This document shows, one piece after another, positions 17,249-25,828 of a DNA stretch of 64,000 nt. The position numbers were made by a program, and so were the translations under genes. Source of the DNA: Gracilimonas sp. (GTDB taxonomy: Bacteria; Bacteroidota; Rhodothermia; Balneolales; Balneolaceae). Numbering within the stretch: position 1 is the stretch's first letter; every line of letters starts with the position of its first letter. Below the pieces are notes generated by a model. The model ran no database searches and was not told the DNA's origin. It saw only the letters and a program-made list of their open reading frames with translations. Location of the stretch: assembly GCF_040218225.1 (NCBI RefSeq), contig NZ_JAVJQO010000004.1, positions 434,001-498,000 on the forward strand, in the 5' to 3' direction.

Positions 17249-18256
17249 TTAAAACTTCTTAGTGATTTTAAAATTCATAAAAACGGCCTGCTTATTAAAA
17301 TCGAGGTAGGGATCAAACTCAATTTCATTGGTTCTATATCCTATACGGGGCTTTAAAAAACTGTCCACAATATTCGCAAGGTAAACAGCGGCAAAGCCTG
17401 TCATAAAATAGTTTCTGGTTCTGAATGCAGAATTCGACTGATCTTGTTTTCTTTCCACCTCGTTTGCCAATTCATAGGCTTCAACCGGATCATTCTCACG
17501 CTGATAAGCTCTCTCTAATTGCATAAAATCGTTATGTGTTTTGGTGTATTTATTCTGAAAGTATAAAGAGGATGCAGCAGTAGCTATAGCGGCCGCAATA
17601 AATATACCTGCTTTTGCATATTCTCTTTTATAGATTTGTGCCGCTCCTGGAATAACTGACTTTCGCCGAAGGGTATTCTTGTCAGGCCGGTAATAAATCT
17701 CCATTACATTAAACGTTTTACCAGTATCAAAACGTTTTGAAAATTTAGTTCCATCATTGGCAATTCCTTTTAATTGTATGCTCTGTGTTATAGAATCAAA
17801 AACAGCAATTCTGTACCCTAAACTTTTGCCATAATAAAAAACCTCAGTACTGTCATCTGTTAGCACAAATGCAGCTAACTGCCAATAATACCTGGGATAG
17901 CTGCTTTCCGTCTTTTGTTTATCTGGATTTTCAAAACGATTTATGTAAACAATCCTTTCATAAAGTTCTTCCTCTTTTATAGTTTGAATGAATGTCACAT
18001 CCCGATAATATTTTTGGAAAATGGTGAGGCTATGTTCTCCAACAGGAAGCTCAAGAGTGTCAAGATTGGAGACCTTTACCGGATTTTCAAAATCCGAATT
18101 TATTGCAATAAAAAAAGAATCTTGTTTTGCGTATTCTACACCTAACGTATTAATACGTAGCGCAAACGTTCCTTTTTTTAATTGGCTTTGAGCCTTTGCT
18201 TTCAGGCTGACAAATGACAAGATAAGAATTAATGCTAACTTGAGATAAATATGCAT
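17249..18256 (-). CDS. Exported protein with DUF5683-like membrane segment, unknown function
   Basis: 335 residues if started at ATG 18256, which gives a clean signal peptide (MHIYLKLALILILSFVSLKAKAQ); an upstream in-frame start at 18316 adds 20 residues without purpose. After the signal comes a beta-rich region resembling a PEGA-type carbohydrate/peptidoglycan-facing domain (VGEHSLTIFQKYYRDVTF). Next is SVIPGAAQIYKREYAKAGIFIAAAIA, the pattern of the DUF5683 family, with two short membrane helices. The C-terminal tail ends KITKKF. It stands one base before the lipoprotein gene, forming a two-gene operon. Confidence 0.6.
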   Translation of the reverse strand: MHIYLKLALILILSFVSLKAKAQSQLKKGTFALRINTLGVEYAKQDSFFIAINSDFENPVKVSNLDTLELPVGEHSLTIFQKYYRDVTFIQTIKEEELYERIVYINRFENPDKQKTESSYPRYYWQLAAFVLTDDSTEVFYYGKSLGYRIAVFDSITQSIQLKGIANDGTKFSKRFDTGKTFNVMEIYYRPDKNTLRRKSVIPGAAQIYKREYAKAGIFIAAAIATAASSLYFQNKYTKTHNDFMQLERAYQRENDPVEAYELANEVERKQDQSNSAFRTRNYFMTGFAAVYLANIVDSFLKPRIGYRTNEIEFDPYLDFNKQAVFMNFKITKKF

Positions 18257-18340
18257 TTGATGATTTAAAGTTGCTTTCTTTATGATATAAAACTTAGTTA
18301 CATATAATCCTGCCAAATAAGCTACTTTATTGTTTTTTAT

Positions 18341-18354
18341 TAAACAATTGTTTA
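18341..18354. promoter_or_regulatory. Palindrome in divergent promoter region
   Basis: TAAACAATTGTTTA is a perfect 14-bp palindrome in the AT-rich space between the DUF5683-like gene and the GIY-YIG gene. It could be an operator for either direction. No regulator is adjacent. Confidence 0.3.
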
Positions 18355-18536
18355 TCAGGGAGTAATAACCAGGTTAAGTGATTTGTCCCAAATGATTATT
18401 ATCAAGATCAGACGAATACCCTGCTAGAATATCGCATAAATTATTACTCCGGTTTATTACAAAAAATCTCATTCCACTTTTAGTCGCTATTCTTCTATTT
18501 TAGCTTTCGTTGTTAGCAATCAAATTATTTCCTTTA

Positions 18537-19373
18537 GTGACTTTAGACCTGTTTGAACCTACCGCCATCACCCAGAAAGAGCGGGTGAATAATGCCCTGG
18601 GAGAGGAGCTTCCTCCTCACGAGCCGGGCGTGTATACCATGTATGATAAGCACGACCAGGTTTTATACGTGGGAAAAGGGAAAGACCTCCAGCAGCGTAT
18701 CACCTCGTACCGGTATTCCAAATCAAAGAAGGTACAGCGGATGATTGCCCACCTCACCCGTATCAGCTACGAAGTATGCAATACCGAAACGGATGCCATT
18801 CTCCTCGAAAACCTGCTGATCCGTTCTTTGCGCCCGCCGTTCAATCACGCCAATAAAAAACCGGAAACCTACTACTACATTTCCACCGCGCGCCGGGGTA
18901 ATAAAAAAGAGTTCCGGTTATCGATGCGGGTGCTGGATGATTATCCGGAAGTGTACGGCTGTTTTAAAGGTCACCTGAAAACACGTAAGGGACTTGGTGC
19001 CCTGCTAAAACTGCTTTTTGTACAGGAAACGAGTATCACCAGCGCCCACTATTTGCCCAGCCAGCTTTTGAACCGGATCACTCCGCAAAAATTTCAGCTT
19101 CGACTGGATGAAGAATCCGGATTTCTAGTGGATCAGTTTCTGAAAGGGTCTTCCAGCCTGCTGGCTGACCAGTTTGAAGAACATATCATGAGCCTGAACT
19201 TTAAAGACCGGTTCACCGAGAACTACTTTGACAACGAGCTGGAAACGCTTCGGATGTTTTTTACTTTAGGTCCGCAACGAAATTACCGGATGAAGAACGA
19301 ACTAGGTTTGCGCTCCGAACTGATTAACCAGGATGATATTGATGACCTGCTGGCGCTGATGAAAGAAGGGTGA
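18537..19373 (+). CDS. Stand-alone GIY-YIG nuclease domain protein (UvrC N-terminal-like)
   Basis: The N-terminal GIY-YIG domain is clear: PGVYTMYDKHDQVLYVGKGKDLQQRI (about residues 30-55 from this start), then the conserved RR/H helix and ETDAILLENLLIRSLRPPFN with the catalytic glutamate. It resembles the UvrC incision domain or Cho. The rest (about 130 residues) is helical and has no UvrC C-terminal endonuclease or HhH, so it is not UvrC. It may be a DNA-repair nuclease. Start choice: GTG 18537, or TTG 18510 for nine more residues; neither has an RBS. Confidence 0.75.
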   Translation: MTLDLFEPTAITQKERVNNALGEELPPHEPGVYTMYDKHDQVLYVGKGKDLQQRITSYRYSKSKKVQRMIAHLTRISYEVCNTETDAILLENLLIRSLRPPFNHANKKPETYYYISTARRGNKKEFRLSMRVLDDYPEVYGCFKGHLKTRKGLGALLKLLFVQETSITSAHYLPSQLLNRITPQKFQLRLDEESGFLVDQFLKGSSSLLADQFEEHIMSLNFKDRFTENYFDNELETLRMFFTLGPQRNYRMKNELGLRSELINQDDIDDLLALMKEG

Positions 19374-19385
19374 GGGAGGAACACT

Positions 19386-19420
19386 GAATATTCAACATTG
19401 AATATTGAATGTTCAATGTT
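19386..19420. repeat. Nested short palindromes after the GIY-YIG gene
   Basis: A 35-base stretch built from overlapping GAATATT / AACATT / AATGTT words that can form several alternative stems, placed in the gap between convergent genes. It resembles the short intergenic palindromic repeats common in Bacteroidota and may act as a bidirectional stop. There is no T-tract. Confidence 0.4.
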
Positions 19421-20071
19421 CTATAGCTCCACCCATTCCATATAGTCTTTCAGCTCCCCTTTTGCTTCCACATTTTTTCCGGTTTTGGTTTGAACCGATT
19501 CAGGATACTCATCCGGAAATAAAAAGACGGCTCCCAGCAAAATTTCCTGCTTTGGGATTCCTAAAAACTCTAGGACTTTGGGTTTTCGCAAGCATCCTCC
19601 CGACGACCAATAGTTGGTAATCCCCCTGGAAGTCGCTGCCAACAACAGGCTTTGGATAGCTGCCCCGGTAGCTGCAATGTGCTCCATGTTTTTCACATTG
19701 GGGTGAAATTTTCTGGATAGAGATCTCGAACGCTCGGGAAGCCACGTAGACAAAATCAACGCATCAGCGGCAGCCAGCATCTGTTTGATCCCTTCGCTGG
19801 CTTTCATAGGTTTATCCTGATTAAAAATTTCGAGCAATTTGCGACAGGTATTTCCATCCAGCACATGAAACCGCCACGGCTCAGCGCCGGCCAGATTCTG
19901 CTTTCGGTGGGTTTCTGCACTTCGATAGTGAAATGGAGCTTTTCCGGCCAATTTTATCAGTTCCTCGATAACCCGCTTAAATTCTTCTCCTTTTGTAACC
20001 GGCAACGGATCTTCAGGATTTGCTCTTAGTTTTAATGTCCGCCGATTCTGTATTGCTTCTTCAATTTTCAT
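19421..20071 (-). CDS. Nitroreductase family protein
   Basis: A 216-residue FMN-dependent oxidoreductase. It begins MKIEEAIQNRRTLK, the family start with the FMN-phosphate Arg pair, then KLAGKAPFHYRSAE, ...EPWRFHVLDG and AATGAAIQSLLLAATSRGITNYWSSGG, all matching the nitroreductase core. The C-terminal GIPKQEILLGAVFLFP is typical. It follows glpD by 21 bases and is probably in its operon. The substrate is unknown. Confidence 0.85.
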   Translation of the reverse strand: MKIEEAIQNRRTLKLRANPEDPLPVTKGEEFKRVIEELIKLAGKAPFHYRSAETHRKQNLAGAEPWRFHVLDGNTCRKLLEIFNQDKPMKASEGIKQMLAAADALILSTWLPERSRSLSRKFHPNVKNMEHIAATGAAIQSLLLAATSRGITNYWSSGGCLRKPKVLEFLGIPKQEILLGAVFLFPDEYPESVQTKTGKNVEAKGELKDYMEWVEL

Positions 20072-20092
20072 TAATAGTTCGTCGATTGATTT

Positions 20093-21655
20093 CTATTCCA
20101 GGATATAATTTTTAGCTACCTGCTTGTATTCCTTCACTTCCTGTTCCACCCAGCCTTCATCTTTTCCAAATTCCTGAGCCAGCAGCCGGCCTACTTCAGG
20201 AGCCATTTCTACACTGGCTTTGGCATCCAGTAAAAGTGCCCGCGTGCGCCGGGAAAGGATATCTTCGATGGTTTGAGCCAGCTCATTTCTAACTGCCCAA
20301 ATCACTTCTGCTTTTATGTAGGGGAGATTGGGGTGAAGACGATCCGCCAGGGATTCATCTTCTTCAATTAATTTTTGCAGGGCTACTTTATCTGAACCAT
20401 ACACAAATAAATGATCACCACGATCCACATTCTTCAGCCAGCCGTGAATCCGAAGATCTTTGGTCGCGCATTCTTTTACCTCCAATCCAGCTACCAGTGC
20501 CGCCCGATCGATGGTATCCTCGGCCATTTTTCTGTAAGTCGTCCATTTGCCTCCGGTTATGGTAACCAGTCCCGACTCAGACACCTGCAGATGGTGGCTT
20601 CTGGATATTTCGGAGGTTTTTTTAACATCCGGGGGTTTTACCAGTGGGCGCAATCCTGCAAACACACTTTTTACATCTTTTCGGGATGGGTTTTGAGTAA
20701 GATACTGAGCTGCATGTCTCAGAATAAATTCTATTTCCTCTTCGAGAGCTACCGGTTCCAGTGTCGGTTTTTTAATGGGCGTATCCGTTGTGCCGACAAT
20801 CACCTTATTGTGCCAGGGAACGGCAAATAAAACCCGGCCGTCATCGGTGTGGGGAACCATAATGGCCGATTCACCCGGCAAGAATTCTTTATCCAAAATC
20901 AGGTGAATACCCTGTGCGCACTGAATAATATTCTGGTGATCTTCCTCATCCATTTTCATAATGTGGTCGGTGAAAATACCCGTTGCATTAATCACTACGC
21001 GGGCATTGATTTCATGGTCTTCACCGTTCAGCATGTCACGGACTTCCAACCCTTCAATAAATCCGTTGGCATTTTTCTTGAGGCCGGTCACTTTCATATA
21101 GTTCAGCGGATAGCCCCCTTCATCGGCAATGGTTTGGGCGAGATTTATGGAAAGGCGGGAGTCATCAAACTGACCATCATAGTACATCACTCCACCGCGC
21201 AGATCTTTGGGCTCCAGCGTGGGAATTTTTTCCAGTGTTTTTTCTTTCGACAGGTTTTCTGATTTCTTGATACCCAGCTTCCCGGCCAGTGCATCATATA
21301 CTTTCAGTCCAACCCCATAAAAAGGACCGTTCCACCATTCATAACTTGGTACTATAAAAGACTGATGACTTACAAGGTGTGGGGCATTCTGAATAAGAAG
21401 TCCGCGCTCGTGAAGGGCTTCAATCACCAGCGAAACATCTCCCTGTTGTAAATAGCGGACTCCGCCGTGAACGAGCTTTGTGCTTCGGCTGGATGTTCCT
21501 TTCGCAAAATCGTGCATCTCCAGAAGCAACGTTTTGTACCCTCTGGAAGCCGCGTCTACTGCACAACCCAGTCCGGTTGCACCGCCGCCAATCACGACGA
21601 CATCCCAAAAATCATTGAATTCTTTAATGTGATCCAGAAAGTCTGCTCTGTTCAT
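20093..21655 (-). CDS. glpD: Aerobic glycerol-3-phosphate dehydrogenase
   Basis: FAD enzyme that oxidises glycerol-3-phosphate to DHAP and feeds electrons to quinone. The Rossmann loop VIGGGATGLG is at 21-30. GTSSRSTKLVHGGVRYLQQGD is the family signature, and TGGKWTTYRKMAEDTID lies in the C-terminal half. The 520-residue length is normal. No glpK or glpF is next to it; the nitroreductase gene follows. Confidence 0.95.
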   Translation of the reverse strand: MNRADFLDHIKEFNDFWDVVVIGGGATGLGCAVDAASRGYKTLLLEMHDFAKGTSSRSTKLVHGGVRYLQQGDVSLVIEALHERGLLIQNAPHLVSHQSFIVPSYEWWNGPFYGVGLKVYDALAGKLGIKKSENLSKEKTLEKIPTLEPKDLRGGVMYYDGQFDDSRLSINLAQTIADEGGYPLNYMKVTGLKKNANGFIEGLEVRDMLNGEDHEINARVVINATGIFTDHIMKMDEEDHQNIIQCAQGIHLILDKEFLPGESAIMVPHTDDGRVLFAVPWHNKVIVGTTDTPIKKPTLEPVALEEEIEFILRHAAQYLTQNPSRKDVKSVFAGLRPLVKPPDVKKTSEISRSHHLQVSESGLVTITGGKWTTYRKMAEDTIDRAALVAGLEVKECATKDLRIHGWLKNVDRGDHLFVYGSDKVALQKLIEEDESLADRLHPNLPYIKAEVIWAVRNELAQTIEDILSRRTRALLLDAKASVEMAPEVGRLLAQEFGKDEGWVEQEVKEYKQVAKNYILE

Positions 21656-21785
21656 CGGCCTCTTCTCAATTCTGTTTGCTGCATGAAATACTACTGCTTT
21701 TCCAATATCTGCTAAATGATTTAAAATTGGAAATATCCTGAATCATCACATATCTGATTCCCTGTGATTTTCTTAGAGAATCTCT

Positions 21786-22307
21786 CTATTCAATATTAAA
21801 AGCGGGAGGATAAACGACCTTACCAGCTGAATTTGCCAACGCATCTTCTTTTAACTCTATAGCCATAAACGCCTCGTCAGGAACTTCAAATGAGCAAGTA
21901 ATCTTCCATTTTGATGCTTTTTCAAATCCGAAATTCGGATAGTAGTCGGCGTGTCCCAAAACAATAATAGAATCAAAACCCAGCTCAACAGCCTTTTGAA
22001 TTCCAGCCTTTATCATCTGTCCTCCTATTCCCTGTTTTTGAAAATCCGGCAGCACAGCCATGGGAGCCAGGCTTAAGCTTTCTTTATCTCCCTGCTTGGT
22101 TTCGATGGTAATTTTGGAGAACAGAATATGCCCGACAACTGCTCCATCTATTTCAGCAACAAGAGATAATTCTGGCACGAATCCGCCACTCTTTCTGATC
22201 CTTTCTACAATTTGACCTTCCTCTTCCTGTCCAAATGCCTTTTGGTGGACTTTATATACCTGTTGGTAATCGGTATGTTGTTCCGCTCTGATATTAATCC
22301 TGTTCAC
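21786..22307 (-). CDS. GNAT family N-acetyltransferase
   Basis: A 173-residue YhbS-like GNAT. It begins INIRAEQHTDYQQVYKVHQKAFGQEEE, the central strand is VVGHILFSKI, and the acetyl-CoA loop reads LSLAPMAVLPDFQKQGIGGQMIKAGIQKA (Q/RxxGxG/A form). IIVLGHADYYPNFGFEKAS is typical of this subgroup. The acceptor is unknown. It begins 4 bases after the DUF3124 gene and is the last gene of the dtd operon. Confidence 0.88.
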   Translation of the reverse strand: MNRINIRAEQHTDYQQVYKVHQKAFGQEEEGQIVERIRKSGGFVPELSLVAEIDGAVVGHILFSKITIETKQGDKESLSLAPMAVLPDFQKQGIGGQMIKAGIQKAVELGFDSIIVLGHADYYPNFGFEKASKWKITCSFEVPDEAFMAIELKEDALANSAGKVVYPPAFNIE

Positions 22308-22311
22308 TTGT

Positions 22312-22827
22312 CTAATCTTCGATTACAATTCCGTTAGTAACAAAAGAAATACCCTGCTGGTTACTTTCTCCTATCATCACAGCCTGAATAACCGGGTTCT
22401 TTGTCCGGCTTGTTGCCCCCCAGTCGACAATAAAATTAGCTCCAGCTCCTCCTACATTTTCATCGGAGCGCACAACAAACTCTACCGAGGCAAGCGGACT
22501 CAGGTAAATAGGTTCATCCAAATATTCTTTAGTCATATTTCCTACTGAGTCATAATAATCAACTGCCCCAACATACATCGTATCTGTTAAGCTGGTATTG
22601 CGAATACTAAGTGTGGCTGTCAAAGGAAACCTTTTACTTCCCGAAAAAACATAAATATCAGAATAAATAGGTATATAGACTTTCTGTCGCTTTTCCAGAT
22701 TAGAAAAATTTACTTCGGTATAATTGTAGTTTTCACTTGGTAAATATTCCGACTCGGGTATTTCTTTTTCGCAACCAATAAAAAATATGGTTAACACCAT
22801 CCACAGACTTATCGAAGAACATTTCAT
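22312..22827 (-). CDS. DUF3124 family lipoprotein
   Basis: 171 residues with a lipoprotein signal peptide (lipobox FFIGC). The DUF3124 pattern follows: VYIPIYSDIYVFSG, PLTATLSIRNTSLTDTMYVGAVDYYDS, YLSPLASVEFVV, and a closing SFVTNGIVIED. The function of this family is not known. It should face the periplasm. It lies 12 bases after the patatin gene in the same operon. Confidence 0.8.
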   Translation of the reverse strand: MKCSSISLWMVLTIFFIGCEKEIPESEYLPSENYNYTEVNFSNLEKRQKVYIPIYSDIYVFSGSKRFPLTATLSIRNTSLTDTMYVGAVDYYDSVGNMTKEYLDEPIYLSPLASVEFVVRSDENVGGAGANFIVDWGATSRTKNPVIQAVMIGESNQQGISFVTNGIVIED

Positions 22828-22839
22828 TTTATCACCCCA

Positions 22840-23718
22840 TTATTCATTCATGACTTTATTATACGATTCTCTGCCTACTTCCAAAATCTGTTTGGCGCGG
22901 TCAAAATCAAATATCCCACTGGCGTTGCGGGGAATTTCAATCAGCTTATCGGGTTTGTAAACATCGATCATCAGCTCCGTGAGCCGATCTTGTGTAAAAC
23001 TAAAGGTGCTATCCATTAACTCAATTAATGAGAATGAATCTTCTTCAGGATCAACTTCCGGCTTTTGCTTTCTCTTATCTTTTATGGAATCGGGGAGCAG
23101 GTTTTCGAACCACTTTTTCATTTCGTCGATGCGATCGGGTTCCGGCTTTTTATCGTATTTCGCATTATATCTTCCATTCAGGTTTACGGCTACAATAATG
23201 GCGTCTTCCTGTTTTTGTACCAGATTGACAGGAAGTGGATTGAGCACGCCGCCATCAACCAAAACCCGGCCATTATCTACAACCGGCACAAAAAAACCCG
23301 GAATGGAAACAGATGCACGCAACGCTTTATAAAGATCACCCGACTTAAAATGCACTTCCTGATTATGCTTCATGTCCGTTGCCACTGCTGTAAAAGGAAT
23401 GTCGAATTCTTCTATGTTGAATTTCCCGGTTACCTCCAGGTGCTTCGCAAACAACTTTTCTCCTTTCACAAAACCTTGCTTGGTGAAAGTAAAATCGAGG
23501 AGTTCAAAAACATCCCTCCGGGAAAGACTGGTGAGCCATTTTTTATACTCCGGCAGCTGCCCCGCTGCATAGATTCCCCCAACTACAGCTCCCATCGAGC
23601 AGCCGATCACTTCAATAATCTCGAATCCTTGTTTTTCCAGCTCTTCTATAATGGCAATGTGAGCTATTCCCCGGGCTCCGCCACTACCTAATACTAAATG
23701 GACTTTTACTTTATCCAC
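22840..23718 (-). CDS. Patatin-like phospholipase (RssA/YchK-type)
   Basis: A 292-residue serine acyl hydrolase. The oxyanion glycine loop GSGGARG is at 11-17 and the nucleophile S41 is in GCSMG. The catalytic Asp is in DGG (VLVDGGVLNPLPV). No signal peptide is visible, so it is likely cytoplasmic or inner-membrane-associated. Its start overlaps the end of the upstream small gene by 8 bases. Confidence 0.9.
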   Translation of the reverse strand: MDKVKVHLVLGSGGARGIAHIAIIEELEKQGFEIIEVIGCSMGAVVGGIYAAGQLPEYKKWLTSLSRRDVFELLDFTFTKQGFVKGEKLFAKHLEVTGKFNIEEFDIPFTAVATDMKHNQEVHFKSGDLYKALRASVSIPGFFVPVVDNGRVLVDGGVLNPLPVNLVQKQEDAIIVAVNLNGRYNAKYDKKPEPDRIDEMKKWFENLLPDSIKDKRKQKPEVDPEEDSFSLIELMDSTFSFTQDRLTELMIDVYKPDKLIEIPRNASGIFDFDRAKQILEVGRESYNKVMNE

Positions 23719-23962
23719 TTTTAATTGATGCTATAATTTTTTCTTTTTCTTGTTCAGAAAACTCATTTTGATAGTACCTTAAAAACATCTCTGCATTTAT
23801 TTCTCTTTTCGAAAGGCCGGGCTTTTCTTCTATGATTCTGTCTCTTATCATTTGATAAACAGAATCTATCATTTCTGCTCCCATTAAGGATCGTTCTTCA
23901 TTCGTTTTGGAAAGGATTATTTTTTTCTGAATATCCGATATATGCCTGGGGGTGTCTTTCAT
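23711..23962 (-). CDS. Small charged protein, partner of the nucleotidyltransferase gene
   Basis: 83 residues, not recognised as a named family. It begins MKDTPRHISDIQKKIILSK and is mostly helical and charged (SKREINAEMFLRYYQNEFSEQEKEKIIASIKSG). ATG 23962 overlaps the upstream TGA (ATGA), a classic coupled start; an earlier in-frame start at 24001 would lie deep inside the upstream gene. The gene pair looks like a toxin-antitoxin-type module by size and coupling, but no function is shown. Confidence 0.7.
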   Translation of the reverse strand: MKDTPRHISDIQKKIILSKTNEERSLMGAEMIDSVYQMIRDRIIEEKPGLSKREINAEMFLRYYQNEFSEQEKEKIIASIKSG

Positions 23963-24486
23963 ATCAGATCGTATGTTATCAAGTCTAATTTTTGGCACCA
24001 TTTCTTAATGTAATCTTTATCTATGCCAGGCACAGATAGTAAGTTTTCTATATCAGATATTTGTGTATCACTTTTCAGATCCTGAATCCACTTTAATTTT
24101 GATATAATTAAATCCTCCACCGTAACTACCCACGGTTTAAAACCAAAAGCAGATTTTCTTTCTCTTCTCTTAAATTCATTCAGGTGAAATTCTGTATTCT
24201 TCCTGACAATGAAGTCTATTTTAAACCCCGAATCATTATCAATTACATTGAACATTCTTCTATTCTTTATTTCTTCTTCCAGTCCTTCTTCATAAATATA
24301 AAATCCATTTTTAAATATGGTAACGAACTTCTCAATATCCGATACTCTGATGTTGATCACTATGTCAATATCCCTGGTCATTCTTGGTACTGTATAGATA
24401 TTCATAGCTAAACTTCCAGAAAGCATATAATCTATATCTTTATTTTCCAGCTCTTTACAAACTTTTTTAAGAAGCTCAGTTATCAT
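23959..24486 (-). CDS. Nucleotidyltransferase-fold protein (AbiEii/MNT-like)
   Basis: 175 residues. It has the Pol-beta-superfamily signature DYMLSGSLAMNIY (about 20-32, the GS motif) with TRDIDIVIN following (the DxD metal pair, about D39/D41). A third acidic strand is likely in GFKIDFIVRK. VTVEDLIISKLKW is the conserved tail of AbiEii/DUF6036-type nucleotidyltransferases. Such proteins often work as toxins or are paired with small regulators. Its ATG overlaps the end of the phosphatase-fold gene by 11 bases, and its stop overlaps the start of the 83-residue gene by 4. Confidence 0.78.
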   Translation of the reverse strand: MITELLKKVCKELENKDIDYMLSGSLAMNIYTVPRMTRDIDIVINIRVSDIEKFVTIFKNGFYIYEEGLEEEIKNRRMFNVIDNDSGFKIDFIVRKNTEFHLNEFKRRERKSAFGFKPWVVTVEDLIISKLKWIQDLKSDTQISDIENLLSVPGIDKDYIKKWCQKLDLITYDLI

Positions 24487-25375
24487 CCTTCAGAGATTGA
24501 ATTATTTTTCCTTTTACATCTGTAAGACTTTTAACCTTATCAAAGTCTGCGCTATTTTCGCCTAATATAAACAACGGCACTTTATTTCGGGTATGGGTTT
24601 TGGTGGACAGGTCCTCCAAATTTCCATGATCACTGGTAATGACAAGGGTATCTGAACTGCTCTTATGCTTTATAATGTATTGCAGAAATTCATCCAGCGG
24701 CTTCAGCACCCGATCCGCATCTTCCAGGCTTTGATTATGTCCCGCCTTGTCAGTCAGGTAATATTCATAGAGTACGAGATCGTAATCAGAAATGACATTC
24801 AGTAATCGCCGGGCGGCATCGGTCGGGGTAATTTTTGGGATATCGATATTCAGCTTTTCCCGCCAGGCATTTTGTACAATTTCAGCAGTCAATGCACTTT
24901 CATTAAGCACATCTTCCGTAGAATTTAATTTCATCTCTGCACTTTTGGTCATCAGTGTGGTACAGCTCCATCGATTTCTTTTTTTAGCATGTTCAAAAAA
25001 GATGGGAGGGTAGGCATTCATGAAATAGGGCTTTTTTTCCAATTCCTTCACCCCGTGAAAAATACTTTCCCTTTTTAAAAATGGTTTTATGCCAGAGTGG
25101 GGAAAGGGCCCAAAGTGCTTCCCAATTTCTTTTGCCGCATTTCTGCCGGTGAAAAGTGCCGTTTGTCCCGTTCCGCTTTGAGGCAATCCTTCCACTCCTA
25201 AATTGGCATCAATGGGTTTGAAAAGATGATCTTTACTAATAACAGATTCAGCTTTTTTGTTAAAGAACCCGTCTGTCAGCACCTCAAAAGAATTGTATCT
25301 GTTACTATAAAAAGGGTTTGACTTATCGGCTTCACCAAGTCCAACTCCATCAATAAAAATGAAAATAACCGACAT
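24476..25375 (-). CDS. Alkaline phosphatase superfamily metalloenzyme (phosphoglyceromutase/phosphopentomutase-like)
   Basis: 299 residues. The metal-site motifs are in order: IFIDGVGLGEADK (first Asp), SGTGQTALFTG with the Thr/Ser nucleophile (residues about 68-78), LTDKAGHNQ, ITSDHGNLEDLSTKTHTRNKVPLFI. This is the phosphoglyceromutase/phosphopentomutase catalytic set, but the protein is much shorter than either enzyme (no large insert), so the exact reaction is unknown. It starts directly at the dtd stop and its end overlaps the nucleotidyltransferase gene. Confidence 0.8.
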   Translation of the reverse strand: MSVIFIFIDGVGLGEADKSNPFYSNRYNSFEVLTDGFFNKKAESVISKDHLFKPIDANLGVEGLPQSGTGQTALFTGRNAAKEIGKHFGPFPHSGIKPFLKRESIFHGVKELEKKPYFMNAYPPIFFEHAKKRNRWSCTTLMTKSAEMKLNSTEDVLNESALTAEIVQNAWREKLNIDIPKITPTDAARRLLNVISDYDLVLYEYYLTDKAGHNQSLEDADRVLKPLDEFLQYIIKHKSSSDTLVITSDHGNLEDLSTKTHTRNKVPLFILGENSADFDKVKSLTDVKGKIIQSLKDDN

Positions 25376-25816
25376 TTACTTCTCCAGGATAATCGTTACC
25401 GGCCCGTCGTTTTCGAGCTTTACATTCATCATAGCTCCAAACTCCCCGGTTTGAATGTTTAGCTTTGTATGAGTTTTAAACCATTTAATCATGTCTTCAT
25501 ACATCGGTTCTGCTTTTTCCGGCCGAGCTGCTTCTATAAAACTCGGGCGGGTTCCCTTTTCTGAATTGGCATACAAGGTAAATTGAGAAACCACTAAAAT
25601 GCCGCCTCCCACATCCTGAACAGAGAGGTTCATTTTACCATCTTCATCCTCAAAAATTCGTAGCTTGGAAATCTTATTGCAGATCCATTCCAGCTGTTCG
25701 TTTGTGTCGTCTTCGTGGATTCCAAGTAATACTAAAAGTCCCTGATCGATAGCTCCTGTAATTTCATTATCGACCATTACAGAAGAAGATTTCACGCGCT
25801 GAATAACTGCTTTCAT
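25376..25816 (-). CDS. dtd: D-aminoacyl-tRNA deacylase
   Basis: A 146-residue homodimeric enzyme that removes D-amino acids mischarged on tRNA. The whole family pattern is visible: MKAVIQRVKSSSV, GLLVLLGI, ILVVSQFTLYA (the SQFTL motif), GTRPSFIEAA, TGEFGAMM and the terminal NDGPVTIIL (Gly-cisPro-like NxGPxT). It is the first gene of a seven-gene leftward operon whose promoter must lie inside the origin region. Confidence 0.96.
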   Translation of the reverse strand: MKAVIQRVKSSSVMVDNEITGAIDQGLLVLLGIHEDDTNEQLEWICNKISKLRIFEDEDGKMNLSVQDVGGGILVVSQFTLYANSEKGTRPSFIEAARPEKAEPMYEDMIKWFKTHTKLNIQTGEFGAMMNVKLENDGPVTIILEK

Positions 25817-25828
25817 AAACTGTTGATA

